DNA of 64,000 bases, taken from positions 436,001 to 500,000 of the forward strand of contig JAJEKV010000065.1 in assembly GCA_021234155.1 (NCBI GenBank), read 5' to 3'. The position numbers were made by a program, and so were the translations under genes. This DNA is from Isoetes taiwanensis (taxonomy: Eukaryota > Streptophyta > Lycopodiopsida > Isoetales > Isoetaceae). Below are positions 36,481-47,977 of this stretch, in pieces (position 1 is the first letter of the stretch; each line of letters begins with the position of its first letter). The notes under the pieces are model-generated. The model was not told the DNA's origin, did not search any database, and worked only from the letters and a program-made list of their open reading frames with translations.

Positions 36481-37400
36481 CAATGCTCCCCCGCTCAGCC
36501 ATGATCACTAGGTGGTCTTCTTCAGTTGAGAGAATACGTAACATTTCTCGATCATGCTAAAATTTGCACGAGGTAAAACCTTAGTGAATATATTAGCCTT
36601 CCTTTGGTGCAGGATTGATGAAGATGAGACCATGTGATACCTGCTCTCAGATATAATGAAAGCTTGCAGCAATATGACGAGTGTGTGCATGATAGTTCCC
36701 TGTTTAGTCGATGCAATGGCACTCATATTGTCACACATTAAAAGGGTAGAGCCATTTGCAAACCTGCATTTGATCTGTGCAGCCACATGGCCTCTGTAAT
36801 ATGCTTCATTTTAATGTTAGATATAGCTGTGATGGGCTGCCATCATTTACTCTTTCAATAAATTAAACAGCTTCCAATCACGAATGCATAGCCAGAAGTG
36901 GATCTTTCACTATCTTTGGCATGGGAGTAACAAAGTAGAGGTATCTAGTCAAGAACTTATAGTATACACTAGGGCATAATGCATGGTGCTCTTGTGCCAC
37001 TGCATAATCCGTATCATAGATGTTAGAGGGACAAGGATGAGCCATTTCCTTAGTAAGTTTAATGCTAGTTTCCGACAGGTATAAAGACTGGAGTATAGTC
37101 CCCCTTATTGAAGTGAGATAAAACATCTTGAATGTACTTAGTTTACACCATCTTAAGCCAGGATGATGCTCGATCCATAGGGATTTCGATGCTCAAATAG
37201 TAGTAAATATTTTCTGTATTATACATTTCAAACTTTTAAGAAAGTTGCTGCTTGACTTGAGAAAAGACATATACACGATTATCATCTATGTATAGAGCAA
37301 TATACATTACTATTGCTCCCAGTTCTTCAATATATATATTGTTACTCGCTTCATTGCCTACAAAAATCAAGAGAAAAAGAACTAATGAGTTCCTTCATAT
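36480..37400 (-). pseudogene. Ty1/Copia RT tail and RNase H relic
   Basis: On the minus strand this reads, in broken frames, ALYIDDN (RT motif, usually YVDD, near 37290), KYIQDVLSHF, HITEAMWLH (usually EA-WLR), LMCDNMSAIA (RNase H, usually CDNQSAI), HTRHIAASFHYI-REQVSHG (usually RTKHIDIHYHFIREQV) and NIFTKVLPRANF (usually DIFTKALP-F). This is the standard C-terminal order of a Copia polyprotein. A purine run GGGGGAG on the minus strand at 36488-36494 sits where the polypurine tract should be, just after the pol end. Stops and shifts are frequent. The best single open frame is 36786-36508. Confidence 0.75.
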
Positions 37401-37725
37401 GCCATGCTCGGGATGATTGGTGCAGTCCATAAAATATCTTTCGCAACTGCCACGATCTTCTTATCCTTCTCAAGCGTATCATTGTGGCTAAATATAAACT
37501 TCTTCAATGCTTGAACTATAAGTGCCCTTCCCTTGGATCTGATATGCTGAATTACCACTAACATACACCCATCTTCCATCTGTATCAACTCTAGTGACTG
37601 GAAGAACACTAGCATTGGTGACATATGCATGAAGGCTCATGAATTTATCCAAACAATTCTTCTCTCAAAACCTAACGATTCTGTCAACATAAAAAACTTG
37701 GCACTCATCTGTTCTCCATTAGCCA

Positions 37726-37755
37726 CTAGAAACGTGTGCCCGACGATGCCGGGCA
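37726..37755 (-). repeat. Helitron 3' terminal hairpin and CTAG
   Basis: Read on the minus strand: TGCCCG (37755-37750), a 7-nt loop, CGGGCA (37742-37737), 7 nt, then CTAG (37729-37726) followed by T. A GC-rich hairpin a few nucleotides before CTRR, with insertion between A and T, is the defining 3' end of Helitrons. The helicase on the same strand upstream supports the assignment. Confidence 0.75.
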
Positions 37756-38129
37756 TTAGTCGTGGACGTTTATTTATGTTAGTTGTGGTTGTGTCGTGAA
37801 TGTGCACAATGCATCGAAGGCAATATATGTGTAGGTGGAAATAGACACATATAGATACTGAACAAACTTTACCTTTTAAAAGTGTACACATAATATGAAG
37901 TTCAAACAAAATGTTAAACAAATATACTGGTTCTATACGCAAATACAAAATATTTTTAGTGCAAAATGAGGTTATGTCCGTCAATCTCAATGGACCCACA
38001 TCATGAAGAATCTGTCCCAAAGAACTCTAGGAACGTCCGTCGGCTCGATGTGAAGCTCAGTTGCGAAGCCGATATGTATAGAAGCTCCTCCCGTCGTGCC
38101 TATGGTGGCGAACATGAACGTGTAAACAT

Positions 38130-38141
38130 GCTCTGATACCA
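38130..38141 (-). promoter_or_regulatory. Initiator tRNA-Met primer-binding-site-like motif
   Basis: Minus-strand TGGTATCAGAGC is an exact match to the common plant Copia primer-binding site. It directly follows GGGACA, a plausible LTR end. The expected LTR to its right is not otherwise defined, and the motif lies inside the Helitron span, so it may be a captured fragment or chance. Confidence 0.35.
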
Positions 38142-38732
38142 TGTCCCACACGCGCGACTCAGGTATACCAACAACAATGTTATGCTTTGTTAGGAACTCA
38201 GGAAGCTCGTAATCACCAACTGCGTCATGTGGAATCGATGCCCAAGCCTTGAACCATCTCCCATCACAAACACCAATGTGTGTGATGCCTCCTGGCGTGA
38301 AGCAAGTTCCCCTGCATGTATACCTAGAGGGGAACTTTTTTTACTCCAACACAGCAACACGCCAGCGTGTGTTATCAACTATCGCATAACTCCCTACAAT
38401 AATAAGATATCATTTCAAAAAAATATAGGAAACATGCATTGATGAACTTCTTAATAAATGATAGAATATCCTATTAAGAAGCATATAAGCAATTGTTATT
38501 GTTGGAACTAACAAATCTCACACTCACCATCCCTACGATGTACATGAACTATCACCCTTGGCTTAGGATTTTCAAGTTCCCGAGGTACAAAAGGTGTGTA
38601 GGGCTTCATGATCTGCACACATTCAGAAGATCAATAAACATCCAAGAAGCATGAAAACCTTTGAAAAAAAACATATATACATGCAATATATGGACATTAC
38701 AACGTTAGTCGAGGACATGACACTTACCTCCA

Positions 38733-40050
38733 TCACAAAGCATCCGTGTAAACCACGTTCCTTGTGAACCTTGAAACTGATGTGGCGTCTTCTTGAGGCA
38801 TGGATGGTGGGTCTTTGATAGCAATCCGAATTCCTTGTCGATTTTGTACCCTTGAGAATGCCACATATAATTGTCCATGCGTAAAGACAGGCTTTGGAAG
38901 ATATATCCCCATCTTATGCATTGTCTGGCCCTGGGACTTGTTTATGGTCATGGCAAAGGCCGGCCGCAAAGGGAATTGCACCCTTTCAAACTGAAATGGC
39001 AAACCTGAATCGATAGGCACAATTGGAATGCATGATAGGAGCACAGTATCACCAACATGTGTCCCAGTTACTATCTCTGCCTCAATGACACGTCTTCCCA
39101 GCTTTCGTATAATCAATCGTATTCCATTGCACAGCCCCTTCTTGAATGATGTAGACCTCAACAACATTACAATCATTCCCACCTTCAGGTTTAGCTCGTG
39201 GGGCGGTATACCACTTGGAGTTTGTGCATTAAGAAACTCAATGGGATATAGACCTGCTTGCTGGCCATCTGTGTCTATGATTCGATCAGCACTAAAGTAA
39301 TCTGTCGTCTCTCCAAGGATCAGAGACGCCACCTTATTATTGATCTCATCAACAAAATAGTTCAAAGGCGATAATATAGCACGATGTGTCCAGAAAATCA
39401 CTTCTTTCCAGTTCTGTTGGATATCAGGAAATATATCCTGAATTAAATCATCCACATCATCTTGCGGGAGATGCACCATATATCAATACCCTTCTCCAGA
39501 AACGTTGGTTCATGCCCATCTCCTATACTTAATAAGTAGTCAGCAAATGCTTGTTGTTCAAGTGCATATAAACCCAATGCGTTCATGACGCGCATGTTGA
39601 TTGTCAGTTTGTATTCTCTCACACTGTCCCAGATATTGAACGCTTTAGAGAGGCTTCTACAATCTGCGCGCGCGAACCCTTAGGAACCACTGGTAGTATT
39701 TATCGGAAGTCCCCTCCCATTAGCATTGGAATCCCACCAAAAGGGGTCTCCTCATTGCCCATCACATCTCTTAGTGTCCTATCCACTGCCTCAAATGTCC
39801 ACTTATGCATCATTGGCGCCTCGTCCCATACAATCAACCGACATGATCGAATGAGTCTTGCCAATTCTGACTGCCTTGGAATGTTGCAGGTAGACGCTTC
39901 ATGTGCCCCTATGGGTATCTTGAAACGTGAATGAGATGTTCGACCACCTTGCAATAACACTGACGCAATGCCAGAAGATGCAACTGCTAGAGCAATCCAA
40001 CCCCTTGCACGCACATACCCTAGGAGAGTGTTATATAGACACATTCCCAC
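38733..40050 (-). pseudogene. Helitron Pif1-type helicase, broken
   Basis: Two minus-strand pieces (40050-39700 and 39479-38733) make most of a Helitron helicase. The pieces show LLGYVRARGWIALAVASSG, GGRTSHSRFKIPI, LIVWDEAPM (Walker B), LMGGDFR, NLKVGMIVMLLRS, FAMTINKSQGQT and GQLYVAFSRVQNR, all in the usual order. Three lesions are visible. The Walker A loop reads TGVGMC where GKT is expected. TAA replaces the Gln codon after GGDFR. A frameshift lies near 39480. Intact proteins of this family unwind DNA during rolling-circle transposition; this one cannot work. The downstream motifs are well conserved, so the element was active more recently than the hAT and Copia relics nearby. Confidence 0.88.
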
Positions 40051-40059
40051 TCCGGTGTG

Positions 40060-40558
40060 TCAAACATGAATCCATTGTTGTGCTTCTAGGCATTAAGGTG
40101 ACATTCTCAAATTCTGCAGCTAATGTTTTAGCCTTGGCCATGCGTCTTCGGGCTCGACAATTGCTTTTCTCCAATTTAGTCTCCAATTCCTTAGGTAGCA
40201 TCTGGGGTTTGAGCAAGCTTCAAAGGACTGCTATGCATAGTGGACCGTGCTGGAAGACCCTCAACACACTCATCATCAACAATTTCACTTGGCAACGAAG
40301 TCACAACATCCACACTTGTTGATGCATTGATATACACTCATTCAGCTCACGTTGCAAGTTTCTAACAATACTTCCATATGTAGATCCAACTCCCTCGCAC
40401 ATGTGGTCATCCACAACCATGTCTCCCCCTGTTGCACGTGCTCGTGCTCTCCATGTTAATTTACGCTTACAGGCCAGACGCCTCTTCCTAGCCGACTTTG
40501 ATTCTTGTTCGGGTGTAACATTTGTAGCCTTGCCATCTTTAGAAGTTCTAGGACTCAT
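40060..40558 (-). pseudogene. Helitron-associated N-terminal fragment (uncertain)
   Basis: Minus-strand frames 40558-40301 and 40216-40031 encode Arg/Lys-rich text (RKRRLACKRKLTWRARAR, then CRARRRMAKAK). Basic segments like this occur in N-terminal regions of plant Helitron proteins. It could equally be unrelated filler. No nuclease motif is visible. Confidence 0.3.
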
Positions 40559-40738
40559 GGTTTTTTATGTCACCATACCTTGAACATAAAGATGAGGTTA
40601 TGGATACCAATGGGGCATTTAGAAAAGGTAGCTAAGGGTCAAGTAAGCGTGCAAACTTACATCCACATATCTTTTGTATCTAAAATAACATAAATCAATA
40701 ATATTACATGAAGACATTTAGGGTTGACAAAAGTAATC

Positions 40739-41005
40739 TAAATTCCTAAAATAATTAGAGACTGGTAAAAGACCTCGAACATACTATGTGCCTATGCCAG
40801 CACGAACTAAACTTAAACCTAGGAGAGTCACAAACGTCCTATCAAAATTAATATAAATCCCTAAAAGAATCTTAGAGATTGATGAAAGTAAATTATACTG
40901 GTAGGGAAGGACCTCAAATATACCACGTGCCCATGCCACCATGAAACTAAACTTACAACCTAGGAGTGTCATAAACGACCTAACAAATGACCCTATCAAA
41001 CAGGT
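40739..41005. repeat. Two-unit tandem repeat
   Basis: Units of about 116 and 150 bp (40739-40854 and 40855-41005) share AAAT-CCTAAAA, TTAGAGA-TG, ACCTC-AA-ATAC, TG-CCATGCCA and AACTAAACTTA-AACCTAGGAG. The second has a short extra piece (TTATACTGGTAGGGAAGG). Confidence 0.75.
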
Positions 41006-41322
41006 CGTGGAATCCAAAAGGATCTTCGTTTAGTACATGGAATGTCACTCACCCTAAATAGGGGTGGATATAATAGCCATCTAGACAAATAAAACACACA
41101 AAAAAAGTGTATAGAGTTCGGTTACCATTGCGGTCCATACCGAACAATAGTTTGGCACTAAGAAGGGAAACTATTTGTTTTTACCTTCATGAACACACTT
41201 TGAGAATCATGTACTAACAACGTGCCAAAAAGAGGAAATCTTGAAGTTCAAGTAAAGGAAAAAAAATATAAATGAGGAGTATAATAAATAGATAAGCTTT
41301 TTTATCCATTGACCATGTTATA

Positions 41323-41340
41323 GGATTACATCAAAAAGGT
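41323..41340. repeat. Target-site duplication, 5' copy
   Basis: GGATTACATCAAAAAGGT, identical to 47976-47993. Confidence 0.95.
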
Positions 41341-41351
41341 TGGTTGGTTGG

Positions 41352-43892
41352 ATGGACGCTGACGTGGACGCTGTGGCGCAGGCGCAGGGACGTGCGGCCG
41401 CTGTTGCTGCTCGGCAAGCTGCTGCAGATGCAGACCGAGGGGGCCCAGGTAGGGCCTCCATGAATCGCCCAGCACTGATTCAAACAGTATTGCAGGCAAA
41501 TATGGCAAAAGCCCCATCTTCCGGAGAGAGATTGGATGGAATCGAAGTCAGCAATGAGCTCCAGACAACAAAAAGTTCTGAGACAGAAAGAGACAATAAT
41601 GGAGGAAGAAGGAAGAACGGGGCCCTTCACAACAAGCTAGCAGAGCTCAGACGACAGTCTGCAGTGCAAGTTGAAGCAATAGTATCCGGGAAAAAGATTG
41701 ATTGTCAAGAACTAGGTGCAGTGAATATGATGCAGGTCAAAGAGGCAGCAGAAACGGCAGCCTTGGCGGCTGTAGGAAACCGACCTGGGTTCGATCCAGG
41801 TGAGCACAACGGGGCTCCATGGCCTCCAATTCGCCCTGCCAGTGTTAGTTCAGGCTGGTTTTCAGGGGCCAGAAAATCGTCCCCAGAAGATGGGGCTTCT
41901 ATCAACTCTGATCCAGTAATTGGGGCTTCCGCCCAGCACAAAGTAAGTCATCTCCCTAAATTGTTTGATATAAATCTAGGCCCCTTTGCTGCCGCTCCTG
42001 CTTCACATAATATAGACCATTCAGCACAATACAATGGAGTAGATAAAGCAACTGCAGGGGAAGATCTGGCTGCCAAGGCAAGCGTTTGCGCTATCGGAGT
42101 TATCCACAAGGTGAAAGATGCAATGTTAGGGGCAGGGATAGGAGGCAGAGCGAGTGGACAGGGAATACCCATACAATCTAGCAGGTCAGAATCATCCATG
42201 GAAGCTTCACCTATGGAAGAACTAGAAACCGAACTAAACAAGAAAGAAACTGAAGTTGATTATTCATCTCTAGAAAGCAGGGCAGTAAACAGGGGAAAAC
42301 ATACTGGATCAGAGCATCATAATGATGGGAATGATGCTAGCCAAGGGAATCTTACACAAAACAGGGTGAATCATCCAAAGGATGCAGCTTGGAATGGACA
42401 GGATTCAGTGAGAATAGTGAACAAGCCGAGATTCTCGGAGTGGATTCAAAAGCAAACCCATGCTACTAACAGAAGTACAAGAGTCACGGAGGCTCTCCAA
42501 GCATTACAGAAAGGTCTCGTTCAGAATCCTGGGGCAGTAACTACGAATAATGAGCCTGGATTGGTCAATGGCACTAATGTGCAGACAGAAGATAATTTCC
42601 CAGTGGCTGAAATTGATCACGAGATGCACAAAAGGTATATGGAAAGTTTGATCTCGCGCTCAGTAGTGGGCTTCTTTACCGGGGGCTTCCTGGACCTGCG
42701 CAGGTTAAACTCATGGCTATCAGCTCACCTGAAGAGGTTAGGTTTGCCCCAACATCAATCGCTAAAAGCACTGGGTAACAACTTTTTTCTCATCATGTTT
42801 GACAGTGAAGCAGCTGTGGATAGACTAGTTGCCCGTGCAGCAGACCCATTTGCAGGAGGCTTCATTTTGTACCAGTTCTACACGCCAGGCTTTCTCCCTA
42901 ATAAGCTTTCCGCTATCAAAATCCCTTGCTGGTTTGAAATAGAGTATCTTCCACCAGACCTACTAGTCCCGGAGTTCCTAAAGTCTATTGCCAACACGCT
43001 AGGCTCATATGTATCTCACTCTATCGCCAAAGGGCCTAGAATCTGTGTTGCCATCACAGCCAACACGCAGATCCCCAAAGGAGTGACTGTGAAAAGTGGT
43101 ATGTGTTGCTTTAAGTTTTTACTCAAGCTCTTAAATGGATGGGATATAAGGAGGATGTTCCCAAATGTGGAACTAGAAGATGTGATCAAACCAAGCCAGG
43201 CAAACGTCAATGATCAAAATGCCTCCGAGGGCAATGACAGAGAACATGTGCATGTGTCTGAAGACGATACACAGGAGGAAGCCCCTCAAGGGACACATGT
43301 TCCCCTCCAGGTTGCGGTCACTCCCCCATTTACTCCCGCTCCCGCACCAGTTTTTGCTACCCCTTCTTCATCCGCTGTGCCTGGAAACGCGACCCCAAGT
43401 GTGCCATTCTCTAAAGTGGACGCCTTGGGTGGGGAGACTCAATGGCAAGTGGTGGCTTCCAAACATGGTATAAGAGCTAGAAATTTGGCCAGGAAATCCA
43501 GAGGCTCTCATGATATGGTGAACTCAAAATGTGCAGACTCTCCACAACCAATGTCAGCTCTGTCTAAATATATTTCAGAGGTTTCTTCTACTGAGAAGGG
43601 GGCTCTCGCAGGTTTGATAACCAAAGATACTCGAGGAGCAAGGCTTCTTGAACCGGCTCTGGGGAATCATAAAGGCAACTCCAACTGGGCAGATAATGAA
43701 ACAGATACAATAGCTGACGTGGAGATGCTAGAGAATCCATTTGCTCTACTTGGTAAGAAAAATAAGCTGGATGCAAATATGAGTCCAGATAACTCAGGTG
43801 AGATGAAAAGGAAGAAAGCTTCGACCTCTTCCTTTAGCAATTTCGCTGATGACAATGGTATAGCTGGCTGTTCCACAACTTCCAATTCATGA
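41352..43892 (+). CDS. LINE ORF1 protein, DUF4283-like
   Basis: An uninterrupted 846-codon frame from the first ATG after the target-site duplication (an upstream TTG at 41340 is in frame but has no reason to start). Residues about 1-420 are low-complexity, Ala/Gln/Ser-rich and probably disordered. Residues about 430-590 hold the conserved part: SVVGFFTGGFLDLRRLNSWL, LGNNFFLIMFDSEAAVDRL, FILYQFYTPGFLPNK, IPCWFEIEYLPPDLL, then LGSYVSHSIAKGPRICVAI. This matches the RRM-like DUF4283 of plant L1 ORF1 proteins. The tail is acidic and Pro-rich. No CCHC knuckle is visible in the expected place. The protein is expected to bind LINE RNA. The stop overlaps the ORF2 start by four bases. Confidence 0.85.
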   Translation: MDADVDAVAQAQGRAAAVAARQAAADADRGGPGRASMNRPALIQTVLQANMAKAPSSGERLDGIEVSNELQTTKSSETERDNNGGRRKNGALHNKLAELRRQSAVQVEAIVSGKKIDCQELGAVNMMQVKEAAETAALAAVGNRPGFDPGEHNGAPWPPIRPASVSSGWFSGARKSSPEDGASINSDPVIGASAQHKVSHLPKLFDINLGPFAAAPASHNIDHSAQYNGVDKATAGEDLAAKASVCAIGVIHKVKDAMLGAGIGGRASGQGIPIQSSRSESSMEASPMEELETELNKKETEVDYSSLESRAVNRGKHTGSEHHNDGNDASQGNLTQNRVNHPKDAAWNGQDSVRIVNKPRFSEWIQKQTHATNRSTRVTEALQALQKGLVQNPGAVTTNNEPGLVNGTNVQTEDNFPVAEIDHEMHKRYMESLISRSVVGFFTGGFLDLRRLNSWLSAHLKRLGLPQHQSLKALGNNFFLIMFDSEAAVDRLVARAADPFAGGFILYQFYTPGFLPNKLSAIKIPCWFEIEYLPPDLLVPEFLKSIANTLGSYVSHSIAKGPRICVAITANTQIPKGVTVKSGMCCFKFLLKLLNGWDIRRMFPNVELEDVIKPSQANVNDQNASEGNDREHVHVSEDDTQEEAPQGTHVPLQVAVTPPFTPAPAPVFATPSSSAVPGNATPSVPFSKVDALGGETQWQVVASKHGIRARNLARKSRGSHDMVNSKCADSPQPMSALSKYISEVSSTEKGALAGLITKDTRGARLLEPALGNHKGNSNWADNETDTIADVEMLENPFALLGKKNKLDANMSPDNSGEMKRKKASTSSFSNFADDNGIAGCSTTSNS

Positions 43893-46800
43893 TTATTGTC
43901 TCATGGAATTTGCGTGGCATCAAGGGTGTTCTTAAGCGTGGTCGAGTGTTAGCAGCTATTAGGTCTATGAAGGCGGATGTCATCCTTCTTCAGGAGCATA
44001 GACTTCCAAACTTTGAGGCCAGGTCCATTGGCAGTTGGATTGGAGGTAATTACTCCTCCTTTAGTTGTGCGGCTGAAGGAACTAAAGGAGGCACCTGTAT
44101 CTTATGGAAGGGACAAGTCCAAAAGTATCAATATGCAGGGGGAAGTGGTAGATGGCAGGTTGTAATTTTTGAAACAAATAATTGTATGTGGGGGCTCATC
44201 AACATTTATGCCTCTAATATACCTGCAGAAAGGGCAGCTATGTGGAGAGAGATTGAGCTCTAGATAACTCATCAGGGTTTTGGAGTTGAAAATTGGATCC
44301 TTGGAGGGGATCTGAATATGACAGATGTATGGGATCAAAAAATTGGGCTGCACAGGAATTTGCTACAAGAGGAGGAAGTTACGTGGAACTCACTTCTAAA
44401 TAGCGTTGGCTTCTCCCTAATTCCTCCATCTAACGCTGCATTTTCCTGGTCTAATAAACAAAAGGGGCATGACAGAGTATACTGCTTACTTGACAGGTTC
44501 TACATGGCTAATAGGACAGCCTCCTTCATGGACAGATGTTATGTTGAAGGAGAGCTTGCGTTCTCTCATTCAGACCATGTGCCACAAAAGTTAGTGTTGG
44601 AGAGCATCCCTACTAAAAGAAGAGGAGGGAATGTGCCTTTCAAGTTCAATACCTCCCTATTAGGGAAGGAGGCATTCTGCAGACCTTTTAGGACTTTCCT
44701 GGCTTCTCTAACTAATACGGAATGCCTACCTTCCATGAAGGCTTGGATTAAAAAGATCAGTCTTATGAAGATGTGGATCAAGAAATGGGGCAAGGAGGAA
44801 TGCTTGAAATTCAAGAAAGAAAAAAATGTCGTGTACAACCGTCTAAGGGCAGTCAAGCAGGATCTGTTACTTGATCCCCATAACAGAGACAAACAATCCT
44901 TAGAGGAGGAACTGGAAACAAAAGCCAAAGCTATTGAGGAGGAGGAAGCTAGGGGGGCTGCGGTTCGTTCTAAAACAAAGTGGTACGTAGAGTCAGATCA
45001 TGAAAACTCTAAGTGCTTCTTTAGAATGGCAGGGGCCAGATTAGCAGAGAATAGTATTACTTCAATTAAAGATAACTGTCAAAATATACTTTCTGATCCC
45101 GGGGCTATCAAGGCGTTTATTCGGGACAGCTTTCAGGCTCAATTCAAAGCAGACAATCTCCCATCCTCTTATCAATCCCAAATCTCTCTTTGGTTGGGCC
45201 AGATTGATTGGGCACATAAGATTACTGCAGATGACAACCACACTCTGCTGCGTCAGCCGGGCGAAGAGGAGATATTTAAAGTACTAAGCTCTCTGGCTTC
45301 TGGTAAGTCCCCCGTCCCCGATGGCTTCCCTCCTGAATTCTTTGTGGAGTTTTGGGACGCTCTTGGACCAGACTTTGTGGAGGCTGTTTGGGGGGCTTGG
45401 TCCTCTTGCTCGTTACATCCAACTCTAGCGGCAGGATTCATCACCTTGGTCCCAAAAGTCTCTAGACCTCAATCACTTGGGGAGTGGCGTCCCATTGCTC
45501 TAACAAATGTCTTATATAAGGTAATCATGAAAGGCATCGCCAACCGTCTTAAGCCTATCTTGAACAGGGTTATTGGAAGGGAGCAATCAGCTTTTCTGCC
45601 AGGTAGATATATTTTGGACAATTACCTAGCGGCTAGAGAAGGTATGCATTGGTGCTGAGATCTACGGCAAAATTGTGTACTTGTTAAGATGGATTTTAGA
45701 AAGGCCTATGATTCCCTTAGGTGGGATGGCTCACTGCGAGAAGTGATGAGCCACATGGGTTTCAATAAGCGGTTCATCGACATCTCAATGGGAATGAACA
45801 AATTTGCCTCGTGCATCTGTCTTGGTTAATGGTGAACCTTCCGGTCTCTTTGACCTCAAGAAGGGTATCGCGGGGCTGCTGCCGCTTGCCCCATACCTTT
45901 TTCTAATTATGGCCAACCTTCTCACAAGGATGGTTAATCTCAAAGTATTGGAAGGGGGCATCAACGGTCTAGTTTTACCGAATCAAGCGAAAAACTCACA
46001 ATCATGCAATATCGGATGACACCTTTATGTTCCTCGGGTATGGCGATGGCGGCTTCCATTCCTTTTCGTGAGATATTGATTGCTTTTGAGGTTATATCAG
46101 GCATAGGCCTAAATGCCACCAAATGTACCGATTTTATGGGCTTTAGAGGGAGATATTGACCCTCGTGCTAATGGTTTGGGCTTCCCAAATCGTGGGTCAG
46201 CTGGGGAAAGCAGTTAAGCTATTGGGTTTGCCCCTTTACGTCTCGGATAATATGAAGGGTCTCACGGGCTCCTATTTTAGACAAACTTAGAAAAAAGGTT
46301 GGGCTATGGTCCTCTAAAGGATTATCTATAGCGGGGAAGAGTATGCAGATTGCTAATCTTTGTTACAGCCGACTCTCACATATATTCCTCGTCGGTCTTT
46401 GGTAGCCCGAGAAAAGGAATATATAATCAAATACAGGTTATCATTAGAAAGTTCATTTGGGGGGGTATGGCTAACGTTGCTTGGTCCGAGCTATGCAGGG
46501 ATAAAAGGGATGGAGGGATTGGATGTAAGGACCCTTTCACGCAGGCTCAAGCTCTGGCAGCTAGATTTGTCTGGCGAGTTTTACAAGGGGATACATCTCC
46601 TGCTCTGGCATTTGTTAAGCACTGGTTTGATTTGTGCAAGATTCAGGGTAAACCATCCCTTCCTAGGGATGAACTAGGAGCCTTTTTTTGTAACTTTAAG
46701 GTGGCCTCTGGCACTTCCCCAGTCATGAGGCGTATTCTTCATGCTTGGAGGGAGGTGCAAACAGTATGCTCCCCCATGACTATACCTCGAGAGGCTGGGA

Positions 46801-47735
46801 AAGTCAGTATATTTTGGAATACTCATGTATGGGAAGAGAATGGACGTCCCTTGGCATTAGTTCATCCTCGCATCTTTAAGAAATGGCGAGACCATGGGAT
46901 CTTAAAATTGCAGCATCTTTGGGAAAACGATAGCTGGATCTCTTGGATGGAATTTAGACTCAAAGTGCAAAGGGCAGGGGAGGGTGATAGAAAGATACTA
47001 CGGAAAATTCTAGGTAATGTTAAGCTTCTCTCAGGGTCTACTGGTCCTGAGGAAAAGTGGTCCTGTGCAGGTAAGGAGACATACAATGTTGCTAGTATAT
47101 ATCGGGCCCTTTGTGATGACTTCCCTCTTAAAGCAGAGGCTAGGCTTGAAGTGAGTGGATCAGTGGCTAAGCTCCTCTTAGCAAACTCCTGGAAAACCTT
47201 ATGCTCTAGGAGAATACAATTTTTTAGATGGGAGGCCCTCCAAGGAGGTCTCAACACTAAAGTGAAGCTGGTCCATAGAGGAATTGTGTCTTCAGACTTA
47301 TGTCCTCTTGGGTGCCAGGCTAGCGAATCTCTTTCACATCTCTTCTTCTGTCCAAGAATTATTGAGTTCTGGTATTGGGTATGCCCTGTTGTGAGACTGC
47401 ATACGCATCAACTTGGATGGCCAAATGTTGTTATGGTCTCAGACAGAGATTGTATTGAAGCCTCCCTGGTTAGTTTGGCTCTCTGGATTATATGGAGACA
47501 TCGGTGCGATGTCACTTTGGGGGGGCAATCTATCTCCATTGAGAAACTTAAGAGTCTTTTTAATAAGGAAGTTGCTTTAATGGCATTGTCCCACCACCGG
47601 AAGATGGGGATGAGCTATAATAAGGGATTGGACAGAATTGGTAAGATTGAAGGATTTTATAACTACTTCAAGTGCCATTGGATGAGCTCTGAGGACCTAG
47701 ACCTTCATGATAGGTCTAATGGTGGAACAATTTGA
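43889..47735 (+). pseudogene. LINE ORF2: endonuclease, RT and zf-RVT, broken
   Basis: It starts at the ATGA overlap with IIVSWNLRGIKG, followed by LLQEHRLP, INIYASN, GGDLNM and FSHSDHVP (APE endonuclease residues Asn, Glu, Tyr, Asp and His). RT follows: GKSPVPDGFP, FITLVPKVS, EWRPIALTNVLYK, EQSAFLPGRYILDN, MDFRKAYDSLRWD (motif A), a shifted block with LAPYLFLIMANLL (motif B), and AISDDTFMFLG where YADD is expected. The C terminus (46350-47735) has the cysteine region of zf-RVT (SRRIQFFRWEALQG, LCPLGCQASESLSHLFFCP). Lesions: TAG at 44261, TGA at 45656, a frameshift near 45800, another near 46010, and others before 46350. The element therefore cannot move by its own ORF2. Confidence 0.93.
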
Positions 47736-47912
47736 GTTTAGTGGAGAAAGCAATCTGAGTAACTGACCAGATAGGGTCTCTCTACCATTATGTTGCTGTG
47801 GAATAGGACTTCCCTTAGTACGCACATCATGATGCATAGAGAACCCATATAATAGCCCTAATGCTTCCTATTTGTCCCATTGGGGACTCTCTGTATCTTT
47901 ATTATTATTATT

Positions 47913-47937
47913 AATAAAAAAAACACACACTCTTACC

Positions 47938-47974
<37 letters not shown>
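47913..47974 (+). terminator. LINE polyadenylation signal and poly(A) tail
   Basis: AATAAA at 47913-47918 after a short ATT repeat, then a 36-nt poly(A) run (47939-47974) directly before GG and the 3' target-site copy. Confidence 0.9.

Positions 47975-47975
<1 letters not shown>

Positions 47976-47977
<2 letters not shown>

Larger units (their letters stand above)
37726..40560 (-). mobile_element. Helitron relic, minus strand
   Basis: A minus-strand Helitron whose 3' end is at 37726 (hairpin plus CTAG, next to a host T) and whose broken helicase lies at 38733-40050. The Rep/HUH nuclease half was not found, so a large internal deletion is likely. The 5' TC terminus was not located and should lie to the right of 40560, possibly beyond the L1 insertion at 41323. 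The stretch 37766-38700 carries no readable domain apart from the isolated primer-binding-site-like motif at 38130. Confidence 0.65.

Noticed and set aside
41340-41351. TTG at 41340 as the start of LINE ORF1
   Set aside because: This start lies on the last base of the target-site duplication. The first ATG in frame is 41352.
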